Source: an uncultured Lachnoclostridium sp. | GTDB taxonomy: Bacteria; Bacillota; Clostridia; Lachnospirales; Lachnospiraceae | Assembly: GCA_944376715.1 (NCBI GenBank) | Contig: CALWDO010000017.1 | Location: forward strand, 1 to 51,241 | Direction of reading: 5' to 3' | DNA: 51,241 nucleotides | In this document: in pieces, positions 44,056 through 51,241 of the stretch | Numbering within the stretch: the first letter of the stretch is position 1 | Layout: the number at the start of each line of letters is the position of its first letter | The notes under the pieces: generated by a model | What the model was told of the DNA's origin: nothing | What the model saw: the letters and a program-made list of their open reading frames with translations, nothing else | The model's database searches: none | Program-made: the position numbers and the translations under genes

Positions 44056-44106
44056 ATACACTGCTTCGCGCGGAATCCGGAAACAAATTATGATCCAATA
44101 GATTGA

Positions 44107-44142
44107 CGGACATCAGTATTTTTGCTGATGTCCGCTTTTCTA
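44107..44142 (+). terminator. Terminator after the flavodiiron gene
   Basis: CGGACATCAG (44107-44116) and CTGATGTCCG (44125-44134) form a perfect 10-bp stem with an 8-nt loop, followed by CTTTTCTATTT. Confidence 0.85.
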
Positions 44143-44208
44143 TTTCAGATCCTTGACGTATTCCGAAAAAAACCTTATTCTGAAAATAGAAGCGAACAGA
44201 CTGCATGA

Positions 44209-44622
44209 CTGTTTCTTCTGACCACAGAAACCATAGAAGACGCCGAAAGGCTGATGGCTGAATATCCGTGGCTGGAAGATATCTACAAAGAGATCGCCAT
44301 GCTCCGCCAGAAGCCGGAGGAGGTGCTGCATATGTTTTCGGAAGCATTAAAGATCATGGACCGGAATACGGTGCATTATATGATTGAAGAACAGCAGAAA
44401 GAGCTGGAAGAACAACTGGAAAAATTGAAAGAGCAGCAGAAAAAATCTGAAGAACAACAGAAAGAATTAAAAGAGCAACAGAAACTGCTTTCTGAGAAAG
44501 ATCAGGAGATCCATGCAAAGGATAAAACAATCCAATCAATGAATCAAAAACTGGATATACAGCAGCAGGAAATCGAGGCTCTGAAAAAGCAGTTGGCAGC
44601 TCTTCAGAAACAGGAAATCTAA
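44209..44622 (+). pseudogene. C-terminal remnant of an Rpn/PD-(D/E)XK transposase-like gene
   Basis: An open stretch of about 137 codons encodes LMAEYPWLEDIYKEIAML, then a KPEEVLHMFSEALKIMDRNTV motif region and a long Gln/Glu/Lys-rich coiled coil. This matches, from memory, the C-terminal end of Rpn-type transposase-like proteins common in Lachnospiraceae. The nuclease domain that should precede it is missing: an in-frame stop lies at 44206-44208, and the flavodiiron terminator comes just before. ATG 44254 could start a 122-residue protein, but no strong ribosome site precedes it. The likely explanation is a truncated gene left by a deletion. Confidence 0.65.
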
Positions 44623-44635
44623 GTTAAAAGTTTTC

Positions 44636-44687
44636 AAAAATCCCGCAGCGGATCCTCTAAAACCGAGAGTCCTCTACGGGAATTTTA
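44636..44687. terminator. Imperfect hairpin terminator between converging genes
   Basis: AAAAATCCCG and CGGGAATTTT flank a partly paired inner stem with a loop near 44659-44664. On the minus strand the structure ends in TTTTT, serving pepD (stop at 44689); on plus, TTTTAATT serves the remnant gene. Confidence 0.7.
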
Positions 44688-44688
44688 A

Positions 44689-46137
44689 TTATCTCTTCGT
44701 CTTTACAATCTCCAGTATATACGCCCACATCCGCTCCACAGAAGAAATGCTCATGCGTTCTTCCGTCGTATGGATATCCCGGATCTCGGGACCCATGGAT
44801 ACGCAGTCCAGATCCGGAATCTTGGCGGCCAGAATGCCGCACTCCAGGCCGGCATGGATCACCTGGATCTCCGGTCTCTTCCCGAACATCTTTTCATAGA
44901 TGCGCACCATATCTTCCCGCAGTCCGGAGTCTTTGCGATATTCCCAGGCAGGGTAGATGCCGCCCGTTTCCGCAGTGCCGCCCATATATTCCGTCAGGAT
45001 CTCCATTTTCCTCGTCAGATACCTTTTTTCTGTCTCCACAGAACTGCGCAGCGCGTAAGAAAGGGACAATCCATGCTCGTCAGTCCGCATGATTCCCAGA
45101 TTCAAAGAGGTCTCCACCAGTCCCGGGATATCCCTGCTCATGGCCTGCACCCCATCCGGAAGCGCCAGAAGAAGCGCCAGAGATGCTTCCGTGCTTTTCT
45201 CGTCAAAAGCGTCTTCTCCCGTTTCATCACCGTACTGAAGCTGCACCTGGAGCTCCGGATCCGTAAGGGCGTACTCCTTTTTCAGTTCTTCCCCGCATAC
45301 GGCACAGATCTCTTCCAGTTTATAGGTTTCCTCAAAGGGAACGAGCAGTTCTGCCCTGCTCCATGTGGGAATCGCATTGTCTTTCTCTCCGCCGTCCAAA
45401 GATACGATCCAGTAATGCACTTCTCCCCGCAGAGCGCTGAGCACTCTGGCAAGCAGTACGTTGGCATTCCCACGTCCTTTATCAATCTCTGTGCCGGAAT
45501 GTCCGCCCTGCAGACCGGTCAGTGTCAGCTCTGCCGCCTTTCCTTCTGTATGCTCCCTCCTTGCAGGAAGCCGTATCTCCATGCGGCTGCCGCCCGCGCA
45601 GCCCGCAAGCAGTATCCCTTCTTCTTCCGAATCCAGATTCAGTACCGTATGCCCTTTCAGCATGGATACATCCAGCGCCGCAGCGCCTTCCATGCCCACC
45701 TCTTCGCAGGTGGTAAAGATCACTTCCAGTCTGGGATGGGGGATACGGTCGTCATCCAGAAGAGCCAGCGCGTACGCCACGGCAATGCCGTCGTCGCCGC
45801 CCAGCGTGGTCCCTTCCGCATATACCCAGTCTCCTTCCGTTCTCAGATCCAGGCCGTCTTTTTCAAAATCAATGGGACTCTCCTCTTTTTTGACGCATAC
45901 CATGTCCAGATGTCCCTGGATAATCAAGGGTTCCGCATCCTCATACCCGGCAGAAGCCTCTTTGATGATCACCACATTCCAGGCCTCATCCTGGTATACC
46001 GTAAATCCTCTCTCTTCCGCGAAGCGGACGCAGTAATCGCTGACCGCCTTTTCGTTGTGGGAACCGTGGGGAATCCCGCACAGTTCCTCAAAATAACGCC
46101 ATACGCCCTCCGGCGCCAGTCCCTGTAATTTGTTCAT
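44689..46137 (-). CDS. pepD: Aminoacyl-histidine dipeptidase (PepD-like, M20 family)
   Basis: This 482-residue zinc dipeptidase of the M20 family cleaves Xaa-His and other dipeptides such as carnosine. The metal-ligand blocks are present in order: IIQGHLDMVC, TTLGGDDGIAVAYALALLDD, TTCEEVGMEGAAALD, LDSEEEGIL and, near the end, IHAGLECGILAAK. The lid domain lies about 200-380. Length fits PepD (about 480-485). ATG 46137 follows GGAGG by 9 nt. It lies after the tepA gene (50-nt gap) and ends at a shared hairpin. Confidence 0.94.
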   Translation of the reverse strand: MNKLQGLAPEGVWRYFEELCGIPHGSHNEKAVSDYCVRFAEERGFTVYQDEAWNVVIIKEASAGYEDAEPLIIQGHLDMVCVKKEESPIDFEKDGLDLRTEGDWVYAEGTTLGGDDGIAVAYALALLDDDRIPHPRLEVIFTTCEEVGMEGAAALDVSMLKGHTVLNLDSEEEGILLAGCAGGSRMEIRLPARREHTEGKAAELTLTGLQGGHSGTEIDKGRGNANVLLARVLSALRGEVHYWIVSLDGGEKDNAIPTWSRAELLVPFEETYKLEEICAVCGEELKKEYALTDPELQVQLQYGDETGEDAFDEKSTEASLALLLALPDGVQAMSRDIPGLVETSLNLGIMRTDEHGLSLSYALRSSVETEKRYLTRKMEILTEYMGGTAETGGIYPAWEYRKDSGLREDMVRIYEKMFGKRPEIQVIHAGLECGILAAKIPDLDCVSMGPEIRDIHTTEERMSISSVERMWAYILEIVKTKR

Positions 46138-46187
46138 ATATCTTTTCCTCCCCGTTTTGATCCGCGCCGGTGAGGGAGAGCTTCACC

Positions 46188-46844
46188 TCAGCGCTCTGCG
46201 ATCATCTGGCGCAGCATCTGGAATGCTTCCCGGATTCCGCCCACTTCATCTATGATTCCCTCCTGGACCGCCTGTTTCCCCACCAGCACGCTTCCCACAT
46301 CTTTAGTCAGTTCTCCGGTCTCCAGCATCAGTTTCATCAGCCGGTCCATCCGCACGCGGCTGTGCTCTACGATAAAACTGCAGATCCGGTCCTGTATCTT
46401 CTGAAAATAGTCGAACGTCTGCGCCACGCCAATGATCAGCCCTGTCATCCTGACCGGATGAATCATCATCGTTCCCGTAGGCACGATAAAAGAATAATCT
46501 GTAGACACCGCCAGCGGCACTCCGATGGAATGGCTCCCGCCGAGCACCAGCGACACGGTTGGCTTGCTCAGAGACGCGATCATCTCCGCGATGGCGAGTC
46601 CGCTCTCCACGTCGCCGCCCACCGTATTAATCAGCACCAGAAGGCCGTGAATCTGCGGATTTTCTTCCACTGCCGCCAGCATGGGAATTACATGTTCATA
46701 TTTTGTCGTTTTACTGTTTGCGGCCAGGCATTCATGCCCTTCGATCTCTCCGATCACCGTCAGAATCTGTATATGCGATTTCTTCGGATCCGGCAATAAT
46801 TCCTCCGGCTGCCCGTATTTTTCCAAAGTATCCTGTTCTGCCAT
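46188..46844 (-). CDS. ClpP-family serine protease, TepA-like
   Basis: This 218-residue protein has the Clp-protease fold. The likely nucleophile serine is in VLGGSHSIGVPLA and the histidine in MMIHPVRMTG. It lacks a signal peptide and resembles the TepA/YmfB group rather than housekeeping ClpP. The ATG at 46844 sits directly against a run of seven T residues ending a terminator hairpin, and there is no Shine-Dalgarno outside that hairpin. Expression would thus depend on readthrough from metY or an unseen promoter. No ClpX-like partner is nearby. Confidence 0.87.
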   Translation of the reverse strand: MAEQDTLEKYGQPEELLPDPKKSHIQILTVIGEIEGHECLAANSKTTKYEHVIPMLAAVEENPQIHGLLVLINTVGGDVESGLAIAEMIASLSKPTVSLVLGGSHSIGVPLAVSTDYSFIVPTGTMMIHPVRMTGLIIGVAQTFDYFQKIQDRICSFIVEHSRVRMDRLMKLMLETGELTKDVGSVLVGKQAVQEGIIDEVGGIREAFQMLRQMIAER

Positions 46845-46894
46845 AAAAAAACCAGCCTTTCTTCCATACTGGTATCAGTATGGACAAAAGGCCG
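46845..46894 (-). terminator. Long terminator after metY that abuts the tepA start
   Basis: On the minus strand the inner stem CCATACTG/CAGTATGG (46876-46883 with 46864-46871) has a 4-nt loop, extended by an outer GCCTTT/AAAGGC pairing. It is followed by TTTTTTT (46851-46845), directly before the tepA ATG. Confidence 0.88.
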
Positions 46895-46918
46895 GCCGTT
46901 TATTCTCTTTTGGTTCCC

Positions 46919-48202
46919 TTATACCTGCTCCAGAGCCTGCTCCAGATCATCTATGATGTCCTGTGGATTCTCGATCCCCACAGACAGACGGATCATGCCC
47001 GGAGTCACACCGGCTTCCTTAAGCTGTTCGTCATTCATCTGCCTGTGCGTATGGCTTGCCGGATGCAGCACACAGGTCCGTGCATCCGCCACATGGGTAA
47101 CAATGGCGCAGAGCTTCAGGCTGTCCATGAACCGTACCGCGTCCTCTTTCGTGCCCTTCAGTCCGAAAGAAAGTACGCCGCAGGTACCGTTCGGCATATA
47201 TTTCTGAGCCAGTTCATAGTACTGGTCCCCTTCCAGCATCGCACAGTTGACAAATTCCACCTTGGGATGGTTCTTCAGGAATTCTGCCACTTTCTTCGCG
47301 TTGCTGCAATGCTTTTCCACCCGCAGCGGCAGCGTCTCCAGTCCCACATTCAGCAGGAAAGAGTTCATCGGAGATGGAATACTTCCCAGATCTCTCATGA
47401 GCTGGGCCGTGGCTTTCGTGATAAACGCCTTTTTTCCGAACTGTTTCGTATAGATTACGCCATGATAAGTCTCGTCCGGAGTGGTCAGTCCCGGGAATTT
47501 CTCTGCATGAGCGTCCCAGTCAAAATTACCGCTGTCCACGATGCATCCGCCTACTGCCATCGCATGCCCGTCCATATATTTCGTAGTGGAATGTGTCACG
47601 ATATCAGCCCCAAATTCAAACGGGCGGCAGTTAATCGGCGTGGCAAAAGTATTGTCCACGATCAGCGGCACACCGTGCGCATGGGCCAGATCCGCAAATT
47701 TCCGGATATCCAATACCACCAGCGCCGGATTGGCAATCGTCTCCCCTACTACTGCTTTAGTATTGGGACGGAAAGCCTTTTCGATCTCTTCTGCCGGCGC
47801 ATCCGGATCTACAAAGGTACATTCAATACCCATCTTGTGAATCGTCGCCGCGTACAGATTAAACGTTCCTCCATACACTTTGGCAGAACACACGATATGA
47901 TCTCCTGCCTGGCACAGATTGGCGATGGTATAGAAATTCGCAGCCTGACCGGAAGAGGTCAGCATCGCCGCCACGCCGCCTTCCAGTTCGGCAATCTTCG
48001 CCGCAACCGCGTCGTTGGTAGGATTCTGCAGACGGGTATAGAAATATCCCTCTGCTGCCAGATCAAACAAAGCCCCCATCTCTTCCGAGGTGTCGTATTT
48101 AAATGTGGTGCTCTGATAGATCGGAAGCACTCTGGGTTCTCCGTTTTTCGGTTTCCATCCGCCCTGCACGCAGATGGTATCCGGTCTGAATGGTTTCTTC
48201 AT
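46919..48202 (-). CDS. metY: O-acetylhomoserine sulfhydrylase/aminocarboxypropyltransferase
   Basis: This 427-residue fold-I PLP enzyme of the Cys/Met metabolism family combines O-acetylhomoserine with sulfide or methanethiol. The family blocks are PIYQSTTFKYDTSEEMG, YTRLQNPTNDA, MLTSSGQAANF and the PLP-lysine motif THSTTKYMDGHA. Full length is typical of MetY rather than the shorter MetB/MetC. ATG 48202 follows AAGGGAC. It is downstream of the CFI-box gene (58-nt gap) and ends at a strong terminator. No riboswitch fits in the short upstream gap. Confidence 0.93.
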   Translation of the reverse strand: MKKPFRPDTICVQGGWKPKNGEPRVLPIYQSTTFKYDTSEEMGALFDLAAEGYFYTRLQNPTNDAVAAKIAELEGGVAAMLTSSGQAANFYTIANLCQAGDHIVCSAKVYGGTFNLYAATIHKMGIECTFVDPDAPAEEIEKAFRPNTKAVVGETIANPALVVLDIRKFADLAHAHGVPLIVDNTFATPINCRPFEFGADIVTHSTTKYMDGHAMAVGGCIVDSGNFDWDAHAEKFPGLTTPDETYHGVIYTKQFGKKAFITKATAQLMRDLGSIPSPMNSFLLNVGLETLPLRVEKHCSNAKKVAEFLKNHPKVEFVNCAMLEGDQYYELAQKYMPNGTCGVLSFGLKGTKEDAVRFMDSLKLCAIVTHVADARTCVLHPASHTHRQMNDEQLKEAGVTPGMIRLSVGIENPQDIIDDLEQALEQV

Positions 48203-48260
48203 GTGTACGTCCCTTCTTTCTGCTGTTTCGCCCGGAGCAGCCTTCACGGCGTCCTTAGCG

Positions 48261-49178
48261 CTAATTCATGTACCGGTTCTTCAGTTCCAGAACCATTTCT
48301 TCATAAGTATCCCTGCACGCCTCATACTGTCCGTCCTGTATCATATGAATGCATGGTACCAGATAGTCTTCGTACAGTCCCTGATAAATCTTCCGGCTGT
48401 CCGCTTCCTTTTCGATCCGTTTGACAATCGTAGGCGCAATATCATAGTATTCGTCCACCATGGCGCGTCCCTCCGGAGTCGCCTCCATGTACTGATCCCG
48501 ATATGCCTTTAACAGTCTGAGTTCTGCACAGTCGGTTCCTTTATCGAGTCCCTCGCACACAGCTGTAGTAATATAACAGAGCTTTCTGCGGAAACCTTTA
48601 TTGATATCGTCATAAGTAGCCTTTCCCAGACTGGTCTGGAAAGTACGGTTCCACTGTTTAATCAGGCAGTCCGCGAAGGGCTCCGAAAACTCGGCCGGAT
48701 ACTTCATCATGGACGGCACCAGATAAACGCTGATCAGGAAATTGTAGTCCAGCTGGCGCTGTGTACGGCGTCCTTTGAACCGGATCTCCTGAAGTTCATC
48801 CTGCGCAGTCCGGATCATATGCTCAGCCAGTTTCTGCAGGCTTTCCTCCGGATGCTCATCATTCTGATACACCTGGTCCAGCGCCTCAAACAGTTCTCTG
48901 CGCCCTGCATAATACGCTTCAAACTCGCTTTCATAGAGATTTTTCTTAAAATTCTCCATGGGATTGTAGCAGGTGCGGATCACCTGCTCCAGTTCATTCC
49001 TTGCCTTATCAAAATATTCCTGATAGGCCTCCCGGTCTATCTCCTTAACCTCTTCTTTGACGCCCAATGCCTCATCCACACGGATCTCTTCTCCGCAGTA
49101 CATGCAGATCACTTTTTCCCTGTCATCGGGAACCTGGATCACCTGATGGCATTTGGGACATGTTCCTTCTCTAAACAT
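48261..49178 (-). CDS. Zinc-ribbon protein with CFI-box-like C-terminal domain
   Basis: This 305-residue protein opens with a zinc ribbon (C7, C10, C25, C28). A long helical middle follows (about 45-195). The region beginning at C201 (CYITTAV, with C208) and running to about residue 258, with LRLLKAYRDQYM and the MVDEYYDIAPTIVKRI segment, resembles the CFI-box (CFI-box-CTERM) domain. It has no membrane segment, so a cytoplasmic protein is expected. Function is unknown. It sits 6 nt after yebC and shares its transcript. Confidence 0.78.
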   Translation of the reverse strand: MFREGTCPKCHQVIQVPDDREKVICMYCGEEIRVDEALGVKEEVKEIDREAYQEYFDKARNELEQVIRTCYNPMENFKKNLYESEFEAYYAGRRELFEALDQVYQNDEHPEESLQKLAEHMIRTAQDELQEIRFKGRRTQRQLDYNFLISVYLVPSMMKYPAEFSEPFADCLIKQWNRTFQTSLGKATYDDINKGFRRKLCYITTAVCEGLDKGTDCAELRLLKAYRDQYMEATPEGRAMVDEYYDIAPTIVKRIEKEADSRKIYQGLYEDYLVPCIHMIQDGQYEACRDTYEEMVLELKNRYMN

Positions 49179-49184
49179 CTTTTC

Positions 49185-49913
49185 TTACTCATCCCAGTTG
49201 TGATAGACCGCCTGAACATCGTCGTCATCGTCCAGAAGATCCAGTGTACGGTTCAAAAACTTGATGTCATTCTCATCAGATAATGTCACGTAATTCTGCG
49301 GAATCATCTTGATCTCCGCCTCCGCCATAGGAATACCCTGATTTTCCAGCGCTTCGCGCACCGCTGAAAAATCTTCCGGGGAAGTCAGAATCTCAAAGCT
49401 GTCCTCTTCTTCCGAGAAATCCTCCGCTCCGGCGTCCAGCGCCGTCATCATCAGATCGTCCGCATCCATATCGCACTCTTCCCTGTCAACAATGATCTGT
49501 CCCTTCTGGTCGAACATATAGGAGACGCATCCTGTGGTTCCCAGACTGCCGTTTCCTTTCGTGAATGCATTGCGCACATTGGAAGCGGTACGGTTCTTGT
49601 TGTCGGTCAGTGCCTCCACAATGATCGCGATGCCTCCCGGTCCATATCCTTCATATGTAACACGCTCGTAGTTGACAGATCCGGCGTCGCCCGCCGCTCT
49701 CTTGATACCGCGCTCAATGGTATCGTTGGGCATATTGTTGGCTTTAGCCTTGGCGATTACATCGCGCAGCCGGCTGTTATTATTGGGATCCGGACCGCCT
49801 TCCTTGACTGCCACCGCAATCTCGCGTCCGATAATAGTAAAAATCTTTCCCTTCGCTGCATCATTCTTCTCTTTTTTATGCTTTATATTTGCGAATTTGG
49901 AATGTCCTGACAT
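49185..49913 (-). CDS. yebC: YebC/PmpR-family protein
   Basis: This 242-residue protein has the signature N-terminus [20 protein letters not shown] and [20 protein letters not shown]. The family was described as transcriptional regulators; more recent work links it to translation of difficult peptides, so either function is possible. AAGGAG sits 7 nt before ATG 49913. It is the first gene of a three-gene transcript (yebC, CFI-box, metY) from the promoter at 49948-49977. Length is normal. Confidence 0.95.
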   Translation of the reverse strand: MSGHSKFANIKHKKEKNDAAKGKIFTIIGREIAVAVKEGGPDPNNNSRLRDVIAKAKANNMPNDTIERGIKRAAGDAGSVNYERVTYEGYGPGGIAIIVEALTDNKNRTASNVRNAFTKGNGSLGTTGCVSYMFDQKGQIIVDREECDMDADDLMMTALDAGAEDFSEEEDSFEILTSPEDFSAVREALENQGIPMAEAEIKMIPQNYVTLSDENDIKFLNRTLDLLDDDDDVQAVYHNWDE

Positions 49914-49947
49914 AAATTCACTCCTTTTCCTTCTTTCGTTCTTTTGT

Positions 49948-49977
49948 AATATAACACGCTGAATCAGGGTTTGGCAA
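49948..49977 (-). promoter_or_regulatory. Sigma-A-like promoter for yebC
   Basis: On the minus strand, TTGCCA (49972-49977) and TATATT (49948-49953) are 18 bp apart. It begins just after the mazF stop codon; the predicted start is about 28 nt before the yebC ATG. Confidence 0.65.
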
Positions 49978-49979
49978 GC

Positions 49980-50327
49980 CTATGTATCCAATTCCAGACT
50001 GATTTTCAAAGCGTAATCGATTTTTTCAAGCGTAGACGCGTCCAGATGACAGACCTTGTCTTTCAGCCTCTTTTTATCAATCGTGCGAAGCTGCTCCAGC
50101 AAAATCACCGAATCCTTCACCATATGGTGGGACGCCGCGTCCAGTTCCACATGCGTAGGCAGCTTTGCCTTATTCATCCTGGATGTGATAGCAGCACAGA
50201 TCACAGTCGGGCTGTGCCGGTTTCCCACATCGTTCTGTATGATCAAAACCGGCCGGACTCCGCCTTGTTCCGAGCCGATCACCGGTCTTAAATCCGCATA
50301 GTATACGTCTCCGCGTCTGATAACCAT
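49980..50327 (-). CDS. mazF: MazF/EndoA-type mRNA interferase
   Basis: This 115-residue toxin of the PemK/MazF family is close to Bacillus EndoA (NdoA): [28 protein letters not shown] and LPTHVEL blocks are all present. It should cleave mRNA at short specific sites. ATG 50327 with GGAG 8 nt upstream is chosen over GTG 50336. In Bacillus an antitoxin gene lies between alr and this toxin; here only 47 nt separate alr and mazF, so no antitoxin is encoded locally. Confidence 0.95.
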   Translation of the reverse strand: MVIRRGDVYYADLRPVIGSEQGGVRPVLIIQNDVGNRHSPTVICAAITSRMNKAKLPTHVELDAASHHMVKDSVILLEQLRTIDKKRLKDKVCHLDASTLEKIDYALKISLELDT

Positions 50328-50374
50328 CTTGTTCACTCCGATCTGTTAGCCTTTTCAGTCAGAGTATTTCCACA

Positions 50375-51241
50375 CTAATTAGGTTCTATTCCGGTTACTT
50401 CAAAATAATCCTGCGTCGCTTCTATCTTTCCATTTCTCCAGAATCTTCTGGGAACTCTTTTCCCGATATCGCAGGCAAGCTCATAGTTAAAACGTCCGGA
50501 CAATTCTCCCAGTGATTCCATTGTGATCTCGTGTCCACCTTCGGAACCTATCAGGGTCACCATATCGCCTTCCCGGACGTCGGGGATGTCCGTCACATCC
50601 ACCATAAACTGATCCATGCAGACTCTGCCGGTAATCGGAGCGCGCCTGCCCCGGATCAGCACCCATCCCTTATTGGACAGGGACCTGGGATAGCCGTCCC
50701 CATAGCCTACCGGTATGGTGGCGATCTTCATCCTCTTGTCCGTCACAAAAGTACCGCCGTAACTGATGGGCGTTCCCGGTTCCACCTCTTTGATAAACGC
50801 CACATGACTCTTCAGCGACATCACCGGAGTAATGGATACGGCAAATTTATTGACCTCATCGGAAGGATACAGGCCATAAATGGAGATACCTGCGCGCACC
50901 GCGTCCAGATTGGCTTCTTTGAGATCAAAGATCCCGGCCGTATTGGAACAATGGCGAAGAGGAATCTTAACCCCCCTCTCCTCCAGCATCCGCGAAAACC
51001 GAAGATAACGGTCCAGCTGCTGCCGCGCGGCTTCCTTATCCCGTTCGTCTGCCCGCGCAAAATGAGTGAACAGTCCTTCGATCTGCACGCCCGGCAGGAG
51101 ACTGATCTCCTTTACCGTATCGGCGCTTGCCTCATCGTCAGGGAACCCGATCCGGCCCATGCCCGTATCCACTTTAATATGCAGATACGCCGTTTTCCCC
51201 TGACGGAGAGCCTCCTCCGACAACTGCTTTGCCATGGTAAG
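50375..51241 (-). CDS. alr: Alanine racemase, partial (N-terminus outside the window)
   Basis: The visible 288 residues are the C-terminal three quarters of a racemase that makes D-Ala for peptidoglycan. Motifs seen are KVDTGMGRIGF, RAGISIYGLYPS, PISYGGTF (with the catalytic Tyr), VPVGYGDG-like TIPVGYGDGYPR and RVCMDQFMVDV. The PLP lysine lies before the window edge and cannot be checked. The frame runs open to base 51241, so the ATG at 51235 is internal. The gene precedes mazF, the classic Firmicutes alr-ndoA neighbourhood. The stop is 47 nt upstream of the mazF start. Confidence 0.95.
   Translation of the reverse strand, partial: LTMAKQLSEEALRQGKTAYLHIKVDTGMGRIGFPDDEASADTVKEISLLPGVQIEGLFTHFARADERDKEAARQQLDRYLRFSRMLEERGVKIPLRHCSNTAGIFDLKEANLDAVRAGISIYGLYPSDEVNKFAVSITPVMSLKSHVAFIKEVEPGTPISYGGTFVTDKRMKIATIPVGYGDGYPRSLSNKGWVLIRGRRAPITGRVCMDQFMVDVTDIPDVREGDMVTLIGSEGGHEITMESLGELSGRFNYELACDIGKRVPRRFWRNGKIEATQDYFEVTGIEPN

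Noticed and set aside
42862-44061. Minus-strand open frame of about 399 codons opposite the flavodiiron gene
   Set aside because: The opposite strand carries complete metal-ligand and rubredoxin motifs, so this is a shadow frame.
44770-46128. Plus-strand open frame of about 452 codons opposite pepD
   Set aside because: It is antisense to an intact M20 peptidase and has no recognisable protein features.
1-51241. CRISPR arrays, rRNA or tRNA genes, riboswitches, prophage or intact insertion sequences
   Set aside because: No regularly spaced repeats, cloverleaf-like intergenic sequence, rRNA stretch, leader long enough for a classic riboswitch or transposase with terminal repeats was seen by eye; short structured RNAs could still be missed.

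Overview
The window looks like chromosomal core DNA from an anaerobic member of the Bacillota, most likely a Lachnospiraceae-type clostridium. This is inferred from gene content and order, not from a database search. The supporting signs are Gram-positive Shine-Dalgarno sites, several GTG/TTG starts, sigma-A-like promoters, an NfnAB-type bifurcating transhydrogenase, a flavodiiron/flavin reductase/rubredoxin fusion, SepF/YlmE/FtsK division genes, a complete Mre-Rod-Min shape and division block, and an alr-mazF pair. Almost everything is on the minus strand. The plus-strand exceptions are an unknown anchored protein at the left edge, a CsoR-type regulator, the flavodiiron gene and a transposase-related remnant.

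Layout, left to right. 94-945: unknown membrane-anchored protein. 1041-3313: nfnA and nfnB with their own promoter. 3405-6859: zinc-ribbon membrane protein and FtsK. 6965-9803: an HPr-like protein, RluD, LspA and AroB. 9887-13038: SepF, YggS/YlmE, an HlyD-like protein and a small P-loop protein. 13108-33461: 18 tightly packed genes read from mutS leftwards: mutS, mutL, miaA, a PLP lyase, two flavoproteins, a DUF4321 protein, radC, mreB, mreC, mreD, mrdA (PBP2), minC, minD, minE, rodA, mgsA and a D,D-carboxypeptidase. The gaps are 78 nt or less and many genes overlap, so this block may be read largely from one promoter upstream of mutS.

33589-41974 is an export island. Two ABC-type exporters, each with an ATPase, an FtsX/MacB-like permease and an HlyD/MacA-like adaptor, flank a self-contained csoR gene that has its own promoter, palindromic operator and terminator. 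42005-42044 holds a perfect 13-bp inverted repeat that overlaps mirror-image promoter candidates between the second exporter and the flavodiiron gene. 44209-44622 is a remnant of an Rpn/PD-(D/E)XK transposase-like gene. The right end carries pepD, a ClpP/TepA-like protease, metY, a zinc-ribbon CFI-box protein, yebC, mazF and alr, which is cut by the window edge.

No intergenic stretch exceeds 300 bases. The longest, 41975-42261, holds the inverted repeat and promoter candidates. I saw no rRNA, tRNA, CRISPR array, intact insertion sequence or prophage. The most interesting points are a PBP2 with an insertion of about 245 residues, an HPr-like protein with His at the regulatory Ser46 position, terminators pressed against the start codons of aroB and tepA, an orphan MazF, an orphan copper-type CsoR, and the inverted-repeat operator at 42005-42044.
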